Source of the DNA: a virus
Virus record (IMG/VR): IMGVR_UViG_3300033571_026166
Span: 1 to 35,811 of that record
DNA length: 35,811 bases
Strand: one strand, 5' to 3'
Translations under genes and position numbers: made by a program
The notes under the pieces: model-generated
Database searches by the model: none
Told to the model about the DNA's origin: nothing
Seen by the model: the letters and a program-made list of their open reading frames with translations, nothing else
Shown: in pieces, positions 13,316-21,888 of the stretch
How positions within the stretch are numbered: position 1 is the first letter of the stretch
Layout of the letters: each line of letters opens with the position of its first letter

Positions 13316-16297
13316 TCATCTTGCATACCATGGAGCGTCTTGTGGTTCAAGTAACCAATCTTTACTATCTATTGCTTTTTCTTTTAAGATGGTTTTACTA
13401 CCACCAACGTCTTTTTTGATAGCATCATAAGAATAAACATTACCTTGCTTTAATAAAAACTTCAAGATATTTGTTTCACTTCCTTTTTCAATTATTCCAA
13501 TTAATTTAGCTGTTGTTTCTGGTCTATCAAAACTGTTAGCAACACCTCTCATAATTGTGTTGGAAATATAGTTTACAGCACCAGCTCCAATGATTGTTCC
13601 TATTGGACCAAGACCTACTGTACTACCAACTGCTCCAGCTACAGCAGCTTTAGTTGTAAACTTGCTTAACACACCTTTGATATTTTTATCACTATTAATA
13701 TTTATTTTTATTTTGTCAGTTATTTCACCAACTTTTTGTAAGACAACAGGTAGTCTTTTTATAATAAATTCAGCTTGTTTTTCATCTCTAACTAAACTTC
13801 TAATTAGATTTTCATTGTTTAAAATATTGCTTTGTATTTTAAATGTGTTGAAATCAAACTTACTATTGGTTTTTTCATAATTTATAAAATCATCTAATAT
13901 AAGTTTTTTAAGTTTTATTTGTCTTAGAGCATCAAAAAGTTCTTTAGCTTTACCATCTATTTTTGATATTATTTCCCTGTTTTCACCAATATCCAAGTTA
14001 TATTTATTAGCTATACTATATAAACCTTGATCATTACTTGCATTTTTAAATTCACGTGCTTTTTCTACATCTTTTTTATTTGGAAACTTAACAACATTAC
14101 TTGTACTTGTACTTGTACTTGTACTTGTATATAATTTATTTATTTCATAACCATCTTTATCAACTATGGTGCGTTCACCAGATAATGGTTTTTTATTATT
14201 TAAACCTCTTCTGTAAGCAAACATTATCTTTTTATAATAGTCATCTGCTAATTGTTTATTTTGTTTTAAAATATCTTCTTTAGTATGGAAGTTTTTATAT
14301 TGTTCTGTAGTATTACTTAAAGCTTTCCTCACTTGTTCAACACCTCTACTGGTGTTCATTATGTTAGATATATATCCAGTAGGTTCACCTTGTAATAATG
14401 TTTTAATAATTTCATCTTGGGTAAAAGAGAAATAAACTTTAGAATCAAAATCTAAGGCTTTTCTATATGATGTTATAAATTCCTCCGGTAAATTACCCAA
14501 ATCCGTGTTTTTTTCAATTATTTTATCAATTAATGATACAGCTTTTCTTTGCAACTCTTCTACATTGCTATTTCCTTTATATGAAATATCATTTAAACTT
14601 TGTCTTTTATTTAAAAGTTCTATAGGATTAATAGCGTTTTTTACTATTCTTCCATTTACATTTCTACTTTCAGCAGAAGAAGCTGATTGAAATAATCTAT
14701 TAAAAATATCAGATATTTTTTCTATTTCTGAAATTTCAGCAGTATCATTTCTATTAGTAGGGGAAAATATTTTAAAATCATCTGATAATTGTTTTAATTC
14801 AGGTAAAAATTCTTCTAAACTAATAATACTATTCTCATTACTATTTAGAATTTGTCTATATTGATCATGATTTAAATTACGCTCATTTTTTAAAGTTTCT
14901 TTAAATTCAGGTAAAAGATTTTTTAAATCTTCAACTTTATTTGTATAAGTAAGTTCGCTAGCATTTTTAGTAAAATCATCTAAATTTCTCTTTACTAAAT
15001 CAATTGTACTTTGTTCTGTATTTTTTAATATCTTTTCTTTTAATGTATAATCTGGTAAATATAAACCTAGTTCTATTGCTTTATTGTTATTTTTTTGTAG
15101 TGTATAAGCATTTACTAAGTCTTTATTTTTAAATAATTCTTGTATAATAGTTTTTTTATCCGCACCATTATTGATCATATTAGCAAGTTCTGGACTTACT
15201 GCTTCAAGAAATTCCATATCAACAGGATTTCCTTTTTTGTTTAACAACCAAGCAGCAAAACTTGTGTTAGTTTTATTCATTATTCCTGTGTCAGTTGAAG
15301 CATATTCAATAGCTTCTTTAGATGCTTGTTCAATTTCTCTTAATCTTTTCATGGTTAATTTACCGGTTTCAGTATTTGATTTGAATACCAAACCATTTAT
15401 CCAGTTACCAGCAGTTTCTTGAACAGTATCTAAAGATTTGTATAACCCCTCTACAAAAGGTTCTTTAAGTTCAGCTACATTTTCCATTACTTTATTATAC
15501 ATGGTTTTTGGCAGAGCTGTTTTTAATATATATTTAGCCCCACCAGTAACAACACCATAACCACCTCTTACTGATACATCACCTGCAATATAACCACCAA
15601 GAGTTCTTGCAGTATCTTCTATTGGTGCTTGCTCCCTTGCTATTTCATCTTCCTCTCTAAAATTATTAGCAAGGTATCCTCCAACTGCTGCTGCGGTAGT
15701 ATTAACCGGGTTAACCTCAACACTTACCAAACCATTTAAAAAGTTTGTAACTTTATTATTTACCAAGAAATTTTTAGCAGTAGGGTTGCTAACAAGTGCT
15801 GCAACACCTTTACCAGCTAATTTTAAAACACCTCCCGCAGCAGACATTTCAACTAAAGATTCTACTGTATGACCGGCAGATACATAATTATCTATTACGT
15901 ATTGTTGGTCAGTTCCTTTATATTTCTCTATAGCATCAGGTTTTAAACTATCTTCAGCGTATTGCTCTGCTACTTTACCATTCCATAATTCATTAGCATC
16001 ATTATAGGCTTGATCTGCTTGATACCTAAAATCTTTTGAGGTTTCTTCCATACCTAGATTTTCAGTCAAATTAGCCATTCCACCACTAATTCCACCATAA
16101 ATAGCATTACCAGCGGCAGCAACACTGTCAACAGTTTTACCTAATCCTTTATTAAAACCATATCCAAAACTGGTTGCTTTTTCTTTAAAAGAAGGTTCTT
16201 CAGGTGAAATACCAGACTCTTCTGGACTTACGATTCTCCATTCACCGCTTTGTATTTTTCTTTGTTTAAGGGTTTCAAAATCTTCTTTTTCTTCCAT
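13316..16297 (-). CDS. Large internal virion / DNA-ejection protein
   Basis: At 993 residues this is the largest protein here. It is the third of three consecutive large proteins downstream of the gp10-like gene, the position of P22 gp16, so an ejected internal protein is inferred. Visible parts are an acidic N-terminus (SPEESGISPEEPSFKEKA), a small-residue region at about 45-260 (VAAAGNAIYGGISGGMANL; VVTGGAKYIL), a long charged coiled-coil middle, a TSTSTSTSTS linker, and a C-terminal glycine-zipper hydrophobic segment (AVGSTVGLGPIGTIIGAGAV). No lysozyme or transglycosylase motif is obvious. It ends about 190 bases before the lysis genes. Its ATG overlaps the preceding gene's stop. Confidence 0.75.
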   Translation of the reverse strand: MEEKEDFETLKQRKIQSGEWRIVSPEESGISPEEPSFKEKATSFGYGFNKGLGKTVDSVAAAGNAIYGGISGGMANLTENLGMEETSKDFRYQADQAYNDANELWNGKVAEQYAEDSLKPDAIEKYKGTDQQYVIDNYVSAGHTVESLVEMSAAGGVLKLAGKGVAALVSNPTAKNFLVNNKVTNFLNGLVSVEVNPVNTTAAAVGGYLANNFREEDEIAREQAPIEDTARTLGGYIAGDVSVRGGYGVVTGGAKYILKTALPKTMYNKVMENVAELKEPFVEGLYKSLDTVQETAGNWINGLVFKSNTETGKLTMKRLREIEQASKEAIEYASTDTGIMNKTNTSFAAWLLNKKGNPVDMEFLEAVSPELANMINNGADKKTIIQELFKNKDLVNAYTLQKNNNKAIELGLYLPDYTLKEKILKNTEQSTIDLVKRNLDDFTKNASELTYTNKVEDLKNLLPEFKETLKNERNLNHDQYRQILNSNENSIISLEEFLPELKQLSDDFKIFSPTNRNDTAEISEIEKISDIFNRLFQSASSAESRNVNGRIVKNAINPIELLNKRQSLNDISYKGNSNVEELQRKAVSLIDKIIEKNTDLGNLPEEFITSYRKALDFDSKVYFSFTQDEIIKTLLQGEPTGYISNIMNTSRGVEQVRKALSNTTEQYKNFHTKEDILKQNKQLADDYYKKIMFAYRRGLNNKKPLSGERTIVDKDGYEINKLYTSTSTSTSTSNVVKFPNKKDVEKAREFKNASNDQGLYSIANKYNLDIGENREIISKIDGKAKELFDALRQIKLKKLILDDFINYEKTNSKFDFNTFKIQSNILNNENLIRSLVRDEKQAEFIIKRLPVVLQKVGEITDKIKININSDKNIKGVLSKFTTKAAVAGAVGSTVGLGPIGTIIGAGAVNYISNTIMRGVANSFDRPETTAKLIGIIEKGSETNILKFLLKQGNVYSYDAIKKDVGGSKTILKEKAIDSKDWLLEPQDAPWYAR
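14099..14128. repeat. Hexanucleotide microsatellite (ACTTGT)x5
   Basis: Five perfect tandem copies of a 6-base unit lie within the large ejection-protein gene and encode Thr-Ser repeats (TSTSTSTSTS). Because the unit is a multiple of three, copy-number slippage would lengthen or shorten the linker without breaking the frame. Confidence 0.92.
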
Positions 16298-17640
16298 TAT
16301 TTACCTACAAAACTGTATCCATCATTATAAACTTCTTCATAATCTTCTAAAGGTATTTCAATAAATTCCTTTTTACCTGTGTTTTTATTAACTTTTGATA
16401 CTTTAATTATTTTTTTAGATGAATTTTCTTTAACATAGTTATTAAACTCATCTTCATTAAATTTTACAACATTTTCATCATAAGGACTTCCTTGATAATT
16501 ATTAGTTCTTAGATTTTTTTCAATATTATTAAATCTGTATATATTATTAAGAGCATTATTTTTATCTTTTCTTAGTATATTTAATGAAGCTAGTAAATTC
16601 TTATCAGTATTAGGTATTGTTTCTAGAGCTGTTAAAAACTCAGTTGTTGATGGGTTACTACCACCAGCTTCTTTAACACGTGCAAAATATGCAGCTTTAG
16701 CCATATCTACAATAGTCATTGCCTTATTATCCCCAGTAATATATTTACCCCATTTTCTTTTTGCTTGTGCTAATAAATCACTTCCAACCTGTCCTTTTTT
16801 AGCAGCTTCTACTAACATTTCTTCTGTTTCATTTAAAGTTTTCACAAGAACTTTATCTGATATTATTTTTTTACCAACATCTTTTATATATTCTTTATTA
16901 CTATCAACATCAGCTTTAAATAATATTTTTTGTTGATCATTCATAGGAGGGTTTTTTGTATCACTAATAGTTTTCATTCCTTTAGCTCTACTTAAATCTG
17001 CACTAGCTCTACTTGCCTCAATAGCAGCTCTAATCTGCTCATTTTTTAAGCGTTGTTCTTCAATCTTATTAGCAACAGCTGTTTTTGAATTGTAAGTAAG
17101 AAGTTCAGGAAAGTTCATCTGTTCTTCTTGAGGTATTACTCCTTGTAATATATCAGCTATATACTGACCTTTTACATTACCTTGTTTATCTTCCATGTAT
17201 ATTTTCCCATTAGCACTATAGGAATATTCACCAATATCCCTACCTGTAATCTTCTTGTAATTCTCAAGTAAGGTAGGTGCCATGACATTTACAGCTTCAA
17301 AATCACCTTTTTGTAAGAAATCATTTAATGTTGCTAGATCGTTTCTATTGCTCAAAAAGAAATTCTCATTATCGGCTTTTATTTTAGCGTTTTTACCGGA
17401 TTGCATTTCAAGAGCATATTTATTCATTGAGAGTTCCTTTGACATACTCTCAAGTTCGGCAAGTTTGGCTTCTCGTGCAGGATTAAGTCCAAAACCAGCA
17501 CCGAGTCCTCTCATTAATGCTTGTTCACGTCTTTGACCGACATTCATAGGTCTCATGGAATTAGCTTGATCGGTAAAAGCATCACCTACTTTATCCATAG
17601 TAGTTTTACGATTAAGTATGTCAGAATAGTCTTTACTCAT
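16297..17640 (-). CDS. Internal virion / ejection protein
   Basis: This 447-residue, largely helical protein is inferred to be an ejection protein from its place between two similar large proteins, corresponding to P22 gp20 in gene order and size (471 residues). The N-terminus has a small-residue turn (MRGLGAGFGLNPAREAKL). Long charged helices follow (LAELESMSKELSMNKYALE; EQRLKNEQIRAAIEASRAS), and the C-terminus is basic (KIIKVSKVNKNTGKKEF). No enzymatic motif is seen. Its stop is immediately before the next start (1-base overlap), and its own start lies 5 bases from the previous stop. Confidence 0.7.
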   Translation of the reverse strand: MSKDYSDILNRKTTMDKVGDAFTDQANSMRPMNVGQRREQALMRGLGAGFGLNPAREAKLAELESMSKELSMNKYALEMQSGKNAKIKADNENFFLSNRNDLATLNDFLQKGDFEAVNVMAPTLLENYKKITGRDIGEYSYSANGKIYMEDKQGNVKGQYIADILQGVIPQEEQMNFPELLTYNSKTAVANKIEEQRLKNEQIRAAIEASRASADLSRAKGMKTISDTKNPPMNDQQKILFKADVDSNKEYIKDVGKKIISDKVLVKTLNETEEMLVEAAKKGQVGSDLLAQAKRKWGKYITGDNKAMTIVDMAKAAYFARVKEAGGSNPSTTEFLTALETIPNTDKNLLASLNILRKDKNNALNNIYRFNNIEKNLRTNNYQGSPYDENVVKFNEDEFNNYVKENSSKKIIKVSKVNKNTGKKEFIEIPLEDYEEVYNDGYSFVGK

Positions 17641-17645
17641 ATAAT

Positions 17646-19016
17646 TTATTTTTTGTTATATTTATTCTTAACATCTACTCCTGCCCACTTTTCACCTATA
17701 GTGCTACCTAATCCACCACCTATTCCTCCAACAAGTGTACCAACCCCAGTACTTAATATAGTTCCAAATGGATCGCTCTTAGCAGCTTGTTCATTCTTAA
17801 ATCTTTCCTGCTCTAATCCGGATGCTTGCAGCTCGTTAGATTGTTGTTTATACATAGCATCATTAGTTACTCCAACAGCATTAATAGCGTTGGTGTTATT
17901 ATTAGCAATAAAATTAAGCCCCATTTTACTTGGGTCTCTATTAACAAGCATGTTAAGGGTAAGTTCACGTCTAGCAAGCTCTGACTGCCTTTCTGCTTTA
18001 CCTTTATCAAGTTTTAACCCCTCTGTTGCTAAATCCTGCTGTCTTTCTGCTACTTGTGCATTTAGTATAGCGTTAGCTCTTTGTTGCTCTAATTCCTCAA
18101 CACCTAAGTCCTGTTGTCTTATTTTAAGCTGATTATCGCTATCCTGTGCAAATTGTTTATACCTTAAATCCCCCTCTTGTGCTAAAGTACTACCGGACTT
18201 AATTAAATTGTCTATTGATTGCTGTTTCAGATTATTTGCAAAGGCATATTCTTTAAGGTTATTTTCTATCTCAGTATCTACTTTCTGTTTTTGCAAACTA
18301 ATCATAGTTCCAAGAGCAGTTGTTGAGTTATTTAAACCCATTTCCCTTAGTTTAGCATCTAATCCGTTGTATCTAATATCAAAACCTCTATCCATAGCAA
18401 GTTTATTTGCATCCTTGAAAGCCCTTATCATTGGACCATATCTCTCAATTGTCATAGGATCGGATACTTCAAGTCCTGTTATAGTATCCTGTAAATCCCT
18501 AAGTCTATTACTTACATCACTAACGGCGGCTGCATAACGCATTTCAAAAGGTAGTAAATCTCTAATTTCTGGTAAATTCAAATTAACATTAGGTAAACTA
18601 GCTATTTCAGGAAGAACTGACTCAAAAGGAGCATCTAAAGGAACTCTGCCTGATAGATCATTTATTTGAATTTCTGTATCACCGGCAGAATTTTCCAAAT
18701 TTGATGCTTCATTTTCCAAATTAGATATTTCGGATTGCAATCTTCCCATAATATCTTTATTTGATCTCAAATTGCCAAAATTAGTATTAGAACTAGTTTT
18801 GTTATACTCATCTTTTTTTTGTTGTATAAGATTTTTAAGTTGCAGATAACGATCACCTTTAGGTGACTTCTTAAATACAAATTCCTGCCCGCTTACTGCA
18901 TCAAACATCCTCATATAATTAATAGGAGGGTTGTTTTTAGTAGCATCAATAGGTGTATAAGGTGTAAAATTTATCGGTGGAGCTTCATCGTCATCACCGC
19001 CAAAAAATCCTCCCAT
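17646..19016 (-). CDS. Internal virion / ejection protein
   Basis: The start is ATG 19016, which overlaps the GNAT-like gene's stop (TAATG); an upstream TTG would add two residues. The roughly 456-residue protein begins MGGFFGGDDDEAPP. A long coiled-coil region follows, with LENEASNLENSAGD and Q-rich repeats around LGVEELEQQRANAIL and VAERQQDLATEGLKLDKG. It ends with a glycine-zipper hydrophobic segment (ILSTGVGTLVGGIGGGLGS) before a basic tail. Gene order places it where P22 has gp7. The glycine-rich segment may insert in the host membrane during DNA entry; that is an inference. Confidence 0.7.
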   Translation of the reverse strand: MGGFFGGDDDEAPPINFTPYTPIDATKNNPPINYMRMFDAVSGQEFVFKKSPKGDRYLQLKNLIQQKKDEYNKTSSNTNFGNLRSNKDIMGRLQSEISNLENEASNLENSAGDTEIQINDLSGRVPLDAPFESVLPEIASLPNVNLNLPEIRDLLPFEMRYAAAVSDVSNRLRDLQDTITGLEVSDPMTIERYGPMIRAFKDANKLAMDRGFDIRYNGLDAKLREMGLNNSTTALGTMISLQKQKVDTEIENNLKEYAFANNLKQQSIDNLIKSGSTLAQEGDLRYKQFAQDSDNQLKIRQQDLGVEELEQQRANAILNAQVAERQQDLATEGLKLDKGKAERQSELARRELTLNMLVNRDPSKMGLNFIANNNTNAINAVGVTNDAMYKQQSNELQASGLEQERFKNEQAAKSDPFGTILSTGVGTLVGGIGGGLGSTIGEKWAGVDVKNKYNKK

Positions 19017-19333
19017 TAGCAAATACCTAAATAATAATATTTTTCATTATACTTCATAAATCCAAAATGATTAAGTAACCTTAAACTCTTGATGTTGTTA
19101 AGCTTTGTAATAACTACATCATAACCTACTTTAAAGCATATATCAATAAACTTGCTTTTAAGATTAAAATACAAATCCTTATTAAGCCACTTACAGCGGT
19201 ATTTAGAGCGTATAAACAAATCAAGCACTCCTTGTTTATCGGTTCTCTTAAATACTCTTATAATCCCTGTTATATTGCCGTTATTGTATAACAATATATT
19301 TATTATACCTTTTTTAAAGTAAACTTTAATCAT
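19016..19333 (-). CDS. GNAT-like N-acetyltransferase domain protein (degenerate)
   Basis: The start is ATG 19333, since AAGGAG lies 9 bases before it; a TTG at 19354 would start inside the previous gene. The 105-residue protein ends with KLNNIKSLRLLNHFGFMKY, matching the N..S..L....GF signature of the last GNAT motif. The preceding GYDVVITKL strand also fits. The acetyl-CoA pyrophosphate loop (R/Q-x-x-G-x-G/A) should lie near SKYRCKWLNKDL but lacks the glycines, so catalytic activity is doubtful. GNAT-like proteins occur beside internal virion genes in several podoviruses, and a structural role is possible. It overlaps its neighbours on both sides. Confidence 0.6.
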   Translation of the reverse strand: MIKVYFKKGIINILLYNNGNITGIIRVFKRTDKQGVLDLFIRSKYRCKWLNKDLYFNLKSKFIDICFKVGYDVVITKLNNIKSLRLLNHFGFMKYNEKYYYLGIC

Positions 19334-20417
19334 TATCGCTAACTCCTTTAGCAATTAATGCAGTTCTTACTTCATCGTCAAAATGCCTTAATCTTAGTTG
19401 TCCAAGAGGAATACACCTACCCTCAACTCTACAAGTATCATTAGGAGCTATATAACCTTGTTGAAAATAACGTGGTTCGTTGTAATTATCATACCAGGGT
19501 ATATTATTCCAATCACCTATATCTTGATAAGGTATTAGATGATCATCTTCAAGGCATTCTGGGATAATGTTAAATGATTCCAATATTTCAGCTACATTTA
19601 AGGTTTTATCTTCTGGAAATTCATAACCGACATCAAGGTTTTTAAATAAATAAACCTGATTGTCTGAATATTCTCTAAGAGAAAATAATTGTGGGTTATA
19701 AATTGGATAAATAGTGCTATCCATAATTTTACTTGGTTGTAAAAATCCCGGAATAAATGCAAGTAGATTATTAACCCCTACATTATTTTCGTATTTAACA
19801 GGTATAAATGGAGTATTGGGATTATTTGCAGGTTCATTAAACAAAGTACTATCTAATGAACCATCTATTATTTTATCGGATGTAATACTATTATCCTCAA
19901 AATGTTTTGTTTCTAAAATATTCACCGATAAAAAACTATTAGTTAAACTATCATCAATATTTAATTGGTTTAATTTATCTATTTTATCACCTGTTATTGT
20001 ATGATCTTCAATATCTTCATTTAATAATTTACGCCAAATATGAGTATTTTGATATCTACCAAATAAAATGCCATAATCAATATTACACGTTATAGGTATT
20101 ACATTACCAGAATCATCAGTACATAATACGGAATTATTAGGTATTTTCTGCAATTTATTAAGAGGTATGGAATTATCGTCTACAATATCTACAATATCTA
20201 CCCAATTAATGTTACCATCACCTACATTAATAAGAAACTTATCAGGTTCAATTTTAAGACTTATGTTCAATATTTTTTCAAATTCTGTTTTTAAGGAGGT
20301 ATTTATATAATTACCAAGATCATTAAATTCTCTATATAAATCTGCTGTTCTAAAACTTTTTATTGTTTTAGCTAAAGATTTAAATTTTTCTTTGTTTCTA
20401 ACGTAATCTGTTAACAT
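19326..20417 (-). CDS. Tail appendage protein, paralogue 3 of 3
   Basis: This 363-residue protein is the most diverged of three tandem relatives. The N-terminus has REFNDLGNYINTSLK, then VGDGNINWVDI. The repeated short unit D(N/H)(S/T)I...K(I/L) follows at about residues 81-89 (DNSIPLNKL), 138-145 (DHTITGDKI) and 175-183 (DNSITSDKI). The end, DDEVRTALIAKGVS, parallels the ends of the other two. The second half is Trp/Tyr/Pro-rich and aspartate-rich (GDWNNIPWYDNYNEPRYF), unlike its relatives, and may be a distinct receptor-binding or particle-binding domain. It starts by TAATG overlap. A tail fibre or needle role is inferred from position after the gp10-like gene. Confidence 0.6.
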   Translation of the reverse strand: MLTDYVRNKEKFKSLAKTIKSFRTADLYREFNDLGNYINTSLKTEFEKILNISLKIEPDKFLINVGDGNINWVDIVDIVDDNSIPLNKLQKIPNNSVLCTDDSGNVIPITCNIDYGILFGRYQNTHIWRKLLNEDIEDHTITGDKIDKLNQLNIDDSLTNSFLSVNILETKHFEDNSITSDKIIDGSLDSTLFNEPANNPNTPFIPVKYENNVGVNNLLAFIPGFLQPSKIMDSTIYPIYNPQLFSLREYSDNQVYLFKNLDVGYEFPEDKTLNVAEILESFNIIPECLEDDHLIPYQDIGDWNNIPWYDNYNEPRYFQQGYIAPNDTCRVEGRCIPLGQLRLRHFDDEVRTALIAKGVSDND

Positions 20418-21886
20418 TATACAAAACCTAATTTCTTTTGCAGATTTATATCAAGAGCATATTTATTTATGAATTTTTCACTTGTGACATTATTATAATT
20501 AATCCTATCAGGAATATTAATTATGTTGAAAGTATTATCTTTTAAATGATTTGATTTAATACTCCACTGATTTGCATTTTTTTTATAAGCTTTAGTGTTA
20601 GGAACAGCTTCAAGTTTTTGATAAACAACAGGTGGTACTGGGGTGTAAATATTTTGCGGTATTTTTTGTAAATCAGCATTTATATTTATTAAATACTGAT
20701 ATGTATTATTATAGTATTTCAATTGAGCATCATAATTTGTAGCTCTTTCAAAAAAGATATTGTAATTTAAACCCCAATATATGAAAAAATATCTTAAATC
20801 TTCTCCGGATGGTCCTTTTCCTCTATTAAAATTATCTATAGAAATAAAGTTACCAGCTGCAATACATAATAAATATAACTGATTTAAATAATTATTAGCA
20901 TCTATTAATTGTTTACTTACAGCATTATATAAATTAAGTTTTTCAATATATGTGGGGTTTACATAAACTTTATCAGGTTGAGGGTCTTGATATGTATTTA
21001 ATTGATAAGCATTAGATATGGAATAAATACATAATTTGTAAGTATCTATTGTTTCATTTGCATAAATATCAGGTTTAGATATTGTCACTGAATTTAAAGG
21101 AATTACTGCTTTATGTAATATTCCTTTACCAAATTTATCAAGATTAGTTGAAAGCAACCTCATATCAAAACTATTATCTTTGATTTTATCAAAATTAATA
21201 GAATAGTTTTGATAAGTTAAAAAAACATCTATTCCTTCTCTAAATCTTTTTATATCCGGATGTAATTTATCATAAGTTATTGCTTTATAAGCAATTTTAT
21301 TATTGTTAACACTATTATTAACAATATGTCTATTTTCAACTTTAATATTGTTTACTAGATAATTTTTTCCATCATTGTTTATATGATCAGATATTATAGT
21401 ATTTACATCAATATTATTTGATAAAATTGCTTTGTCATAAAAGTTTTTACCCTCTACTTTCAATCCACTGGCATAATTATAAAAATAATATTTATCAAAA
21501 TTACTAAAAATACCTCCTAACCCAAGATTATCATATTTAATACTATGAACCATGATTTCAGACGCAGAATTTACAAATAGAAGAGAAAAAGAGCTAATAT
21601 TATTATTTATTTTAACAAGATTAATACCATTATTTTGATAATTTATATCTTTTAGACTATCAAAAACAACTTTTCCATTACCTATATTTTTTATTATGTA
21701 ATTAGCATTATCTACAACTCCGTTATATGATTTTTCCCCAATATTATTTATTGAAGTAACAATTTTCCTGTTTAAATAATCAACAAGATTATTTATTTCA
21801 TTATCAAAATCTTTATATGTAACATCACTGTTACTTTCTGATAAAGACTGATAAAAACTGTTATCTCTTGTAAAGTTACTTATCAT
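20417..21886 (-). CDS. Tail appendage protein, paralogue 2 of 3
   Basis: This 489-residue, Asn/Tyr-rich protein shares the N-terminal plan of its neighbours (EINNLVDYLNRKI, then IGNGKVVFDSL). It also has the ivNNSVNNNKI-type unit and a C-terminus (ALDINLQKKLGFV) like the next gene's IQAKLG end. It carries a central region of about 150 residues not seen in the others (from about residue 255 to 410), rich in Tyr, Asn and Pro. Such Asn-rich, repeat-bearing chains usually form trimeric beta-structured fibres. The start is 2 bases after the previous stop. The function as a tail appendage is inferred from location and repeats. Confidence 0.6.
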   Translation of the reverse strand: MISNFTRDNSFYQSLSESNSDVTYKDFDNEINNLVDYLNRKIVTSINNIGEKSYNGVVDNANYIIKNIGNGKVVFDSLKDINYQNNGINLVKINNNISSFSLLFVNSASEIMVHSIKYDNLGLGGIFSNFDKYYFYNYASGLKVEGKNFYDKAILSNNIDVNTIISDHINNDGKNYLVNNIKVENRHIVNNSVNNNKIAYKAITYDKLHPDIKRFREGIDVFLTYQNYSINFDKIKDNSFDMRLLSTNLDKFGKGILHKAVIPLNSVTISKPDIYANETIDTYKLCIYSISNAYQLNTYQDPQPDKVYVNPTYIEKLNLYNAVSKQLIDANNYLNQLYLLCIAAGNFISIDNFNRGKGPSGEDLRYFFIYWGLNYNIFFERATNYDAQLKYYNNTYQYLININADLQKIPQNIYTPVPPVVYQKLEAVPNTKAYKKNANQWSIKSNHLKDNTFNIINIPDRINYNNVTSEKFINKYALDINLQKKLGFV

Positions 21887-21888
21887 AT

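Noticed and set aside
13120-13419. A 99-codon + strand frame between the lysis and ejection genes
   Set aside because: Its first part is low-complexity Phe/Ile/Tyr from AT-rich non-coding DNA and its second part is antisense to the ejection protein.
14085-14283. + strand frame starting with YLYLYLYLY
   Set aside because: It is the antisense reading of the (ACTTGT)5 microsatellite within the ejection-protein gene.
17521-18132. A 203-codon open frame on the + strand
   Set aside because: It is entirely antisense to the ejection-protein genes, reads as a Ser/Leu/Cys/Pro-rich shadow, and has no ribosome binding site.
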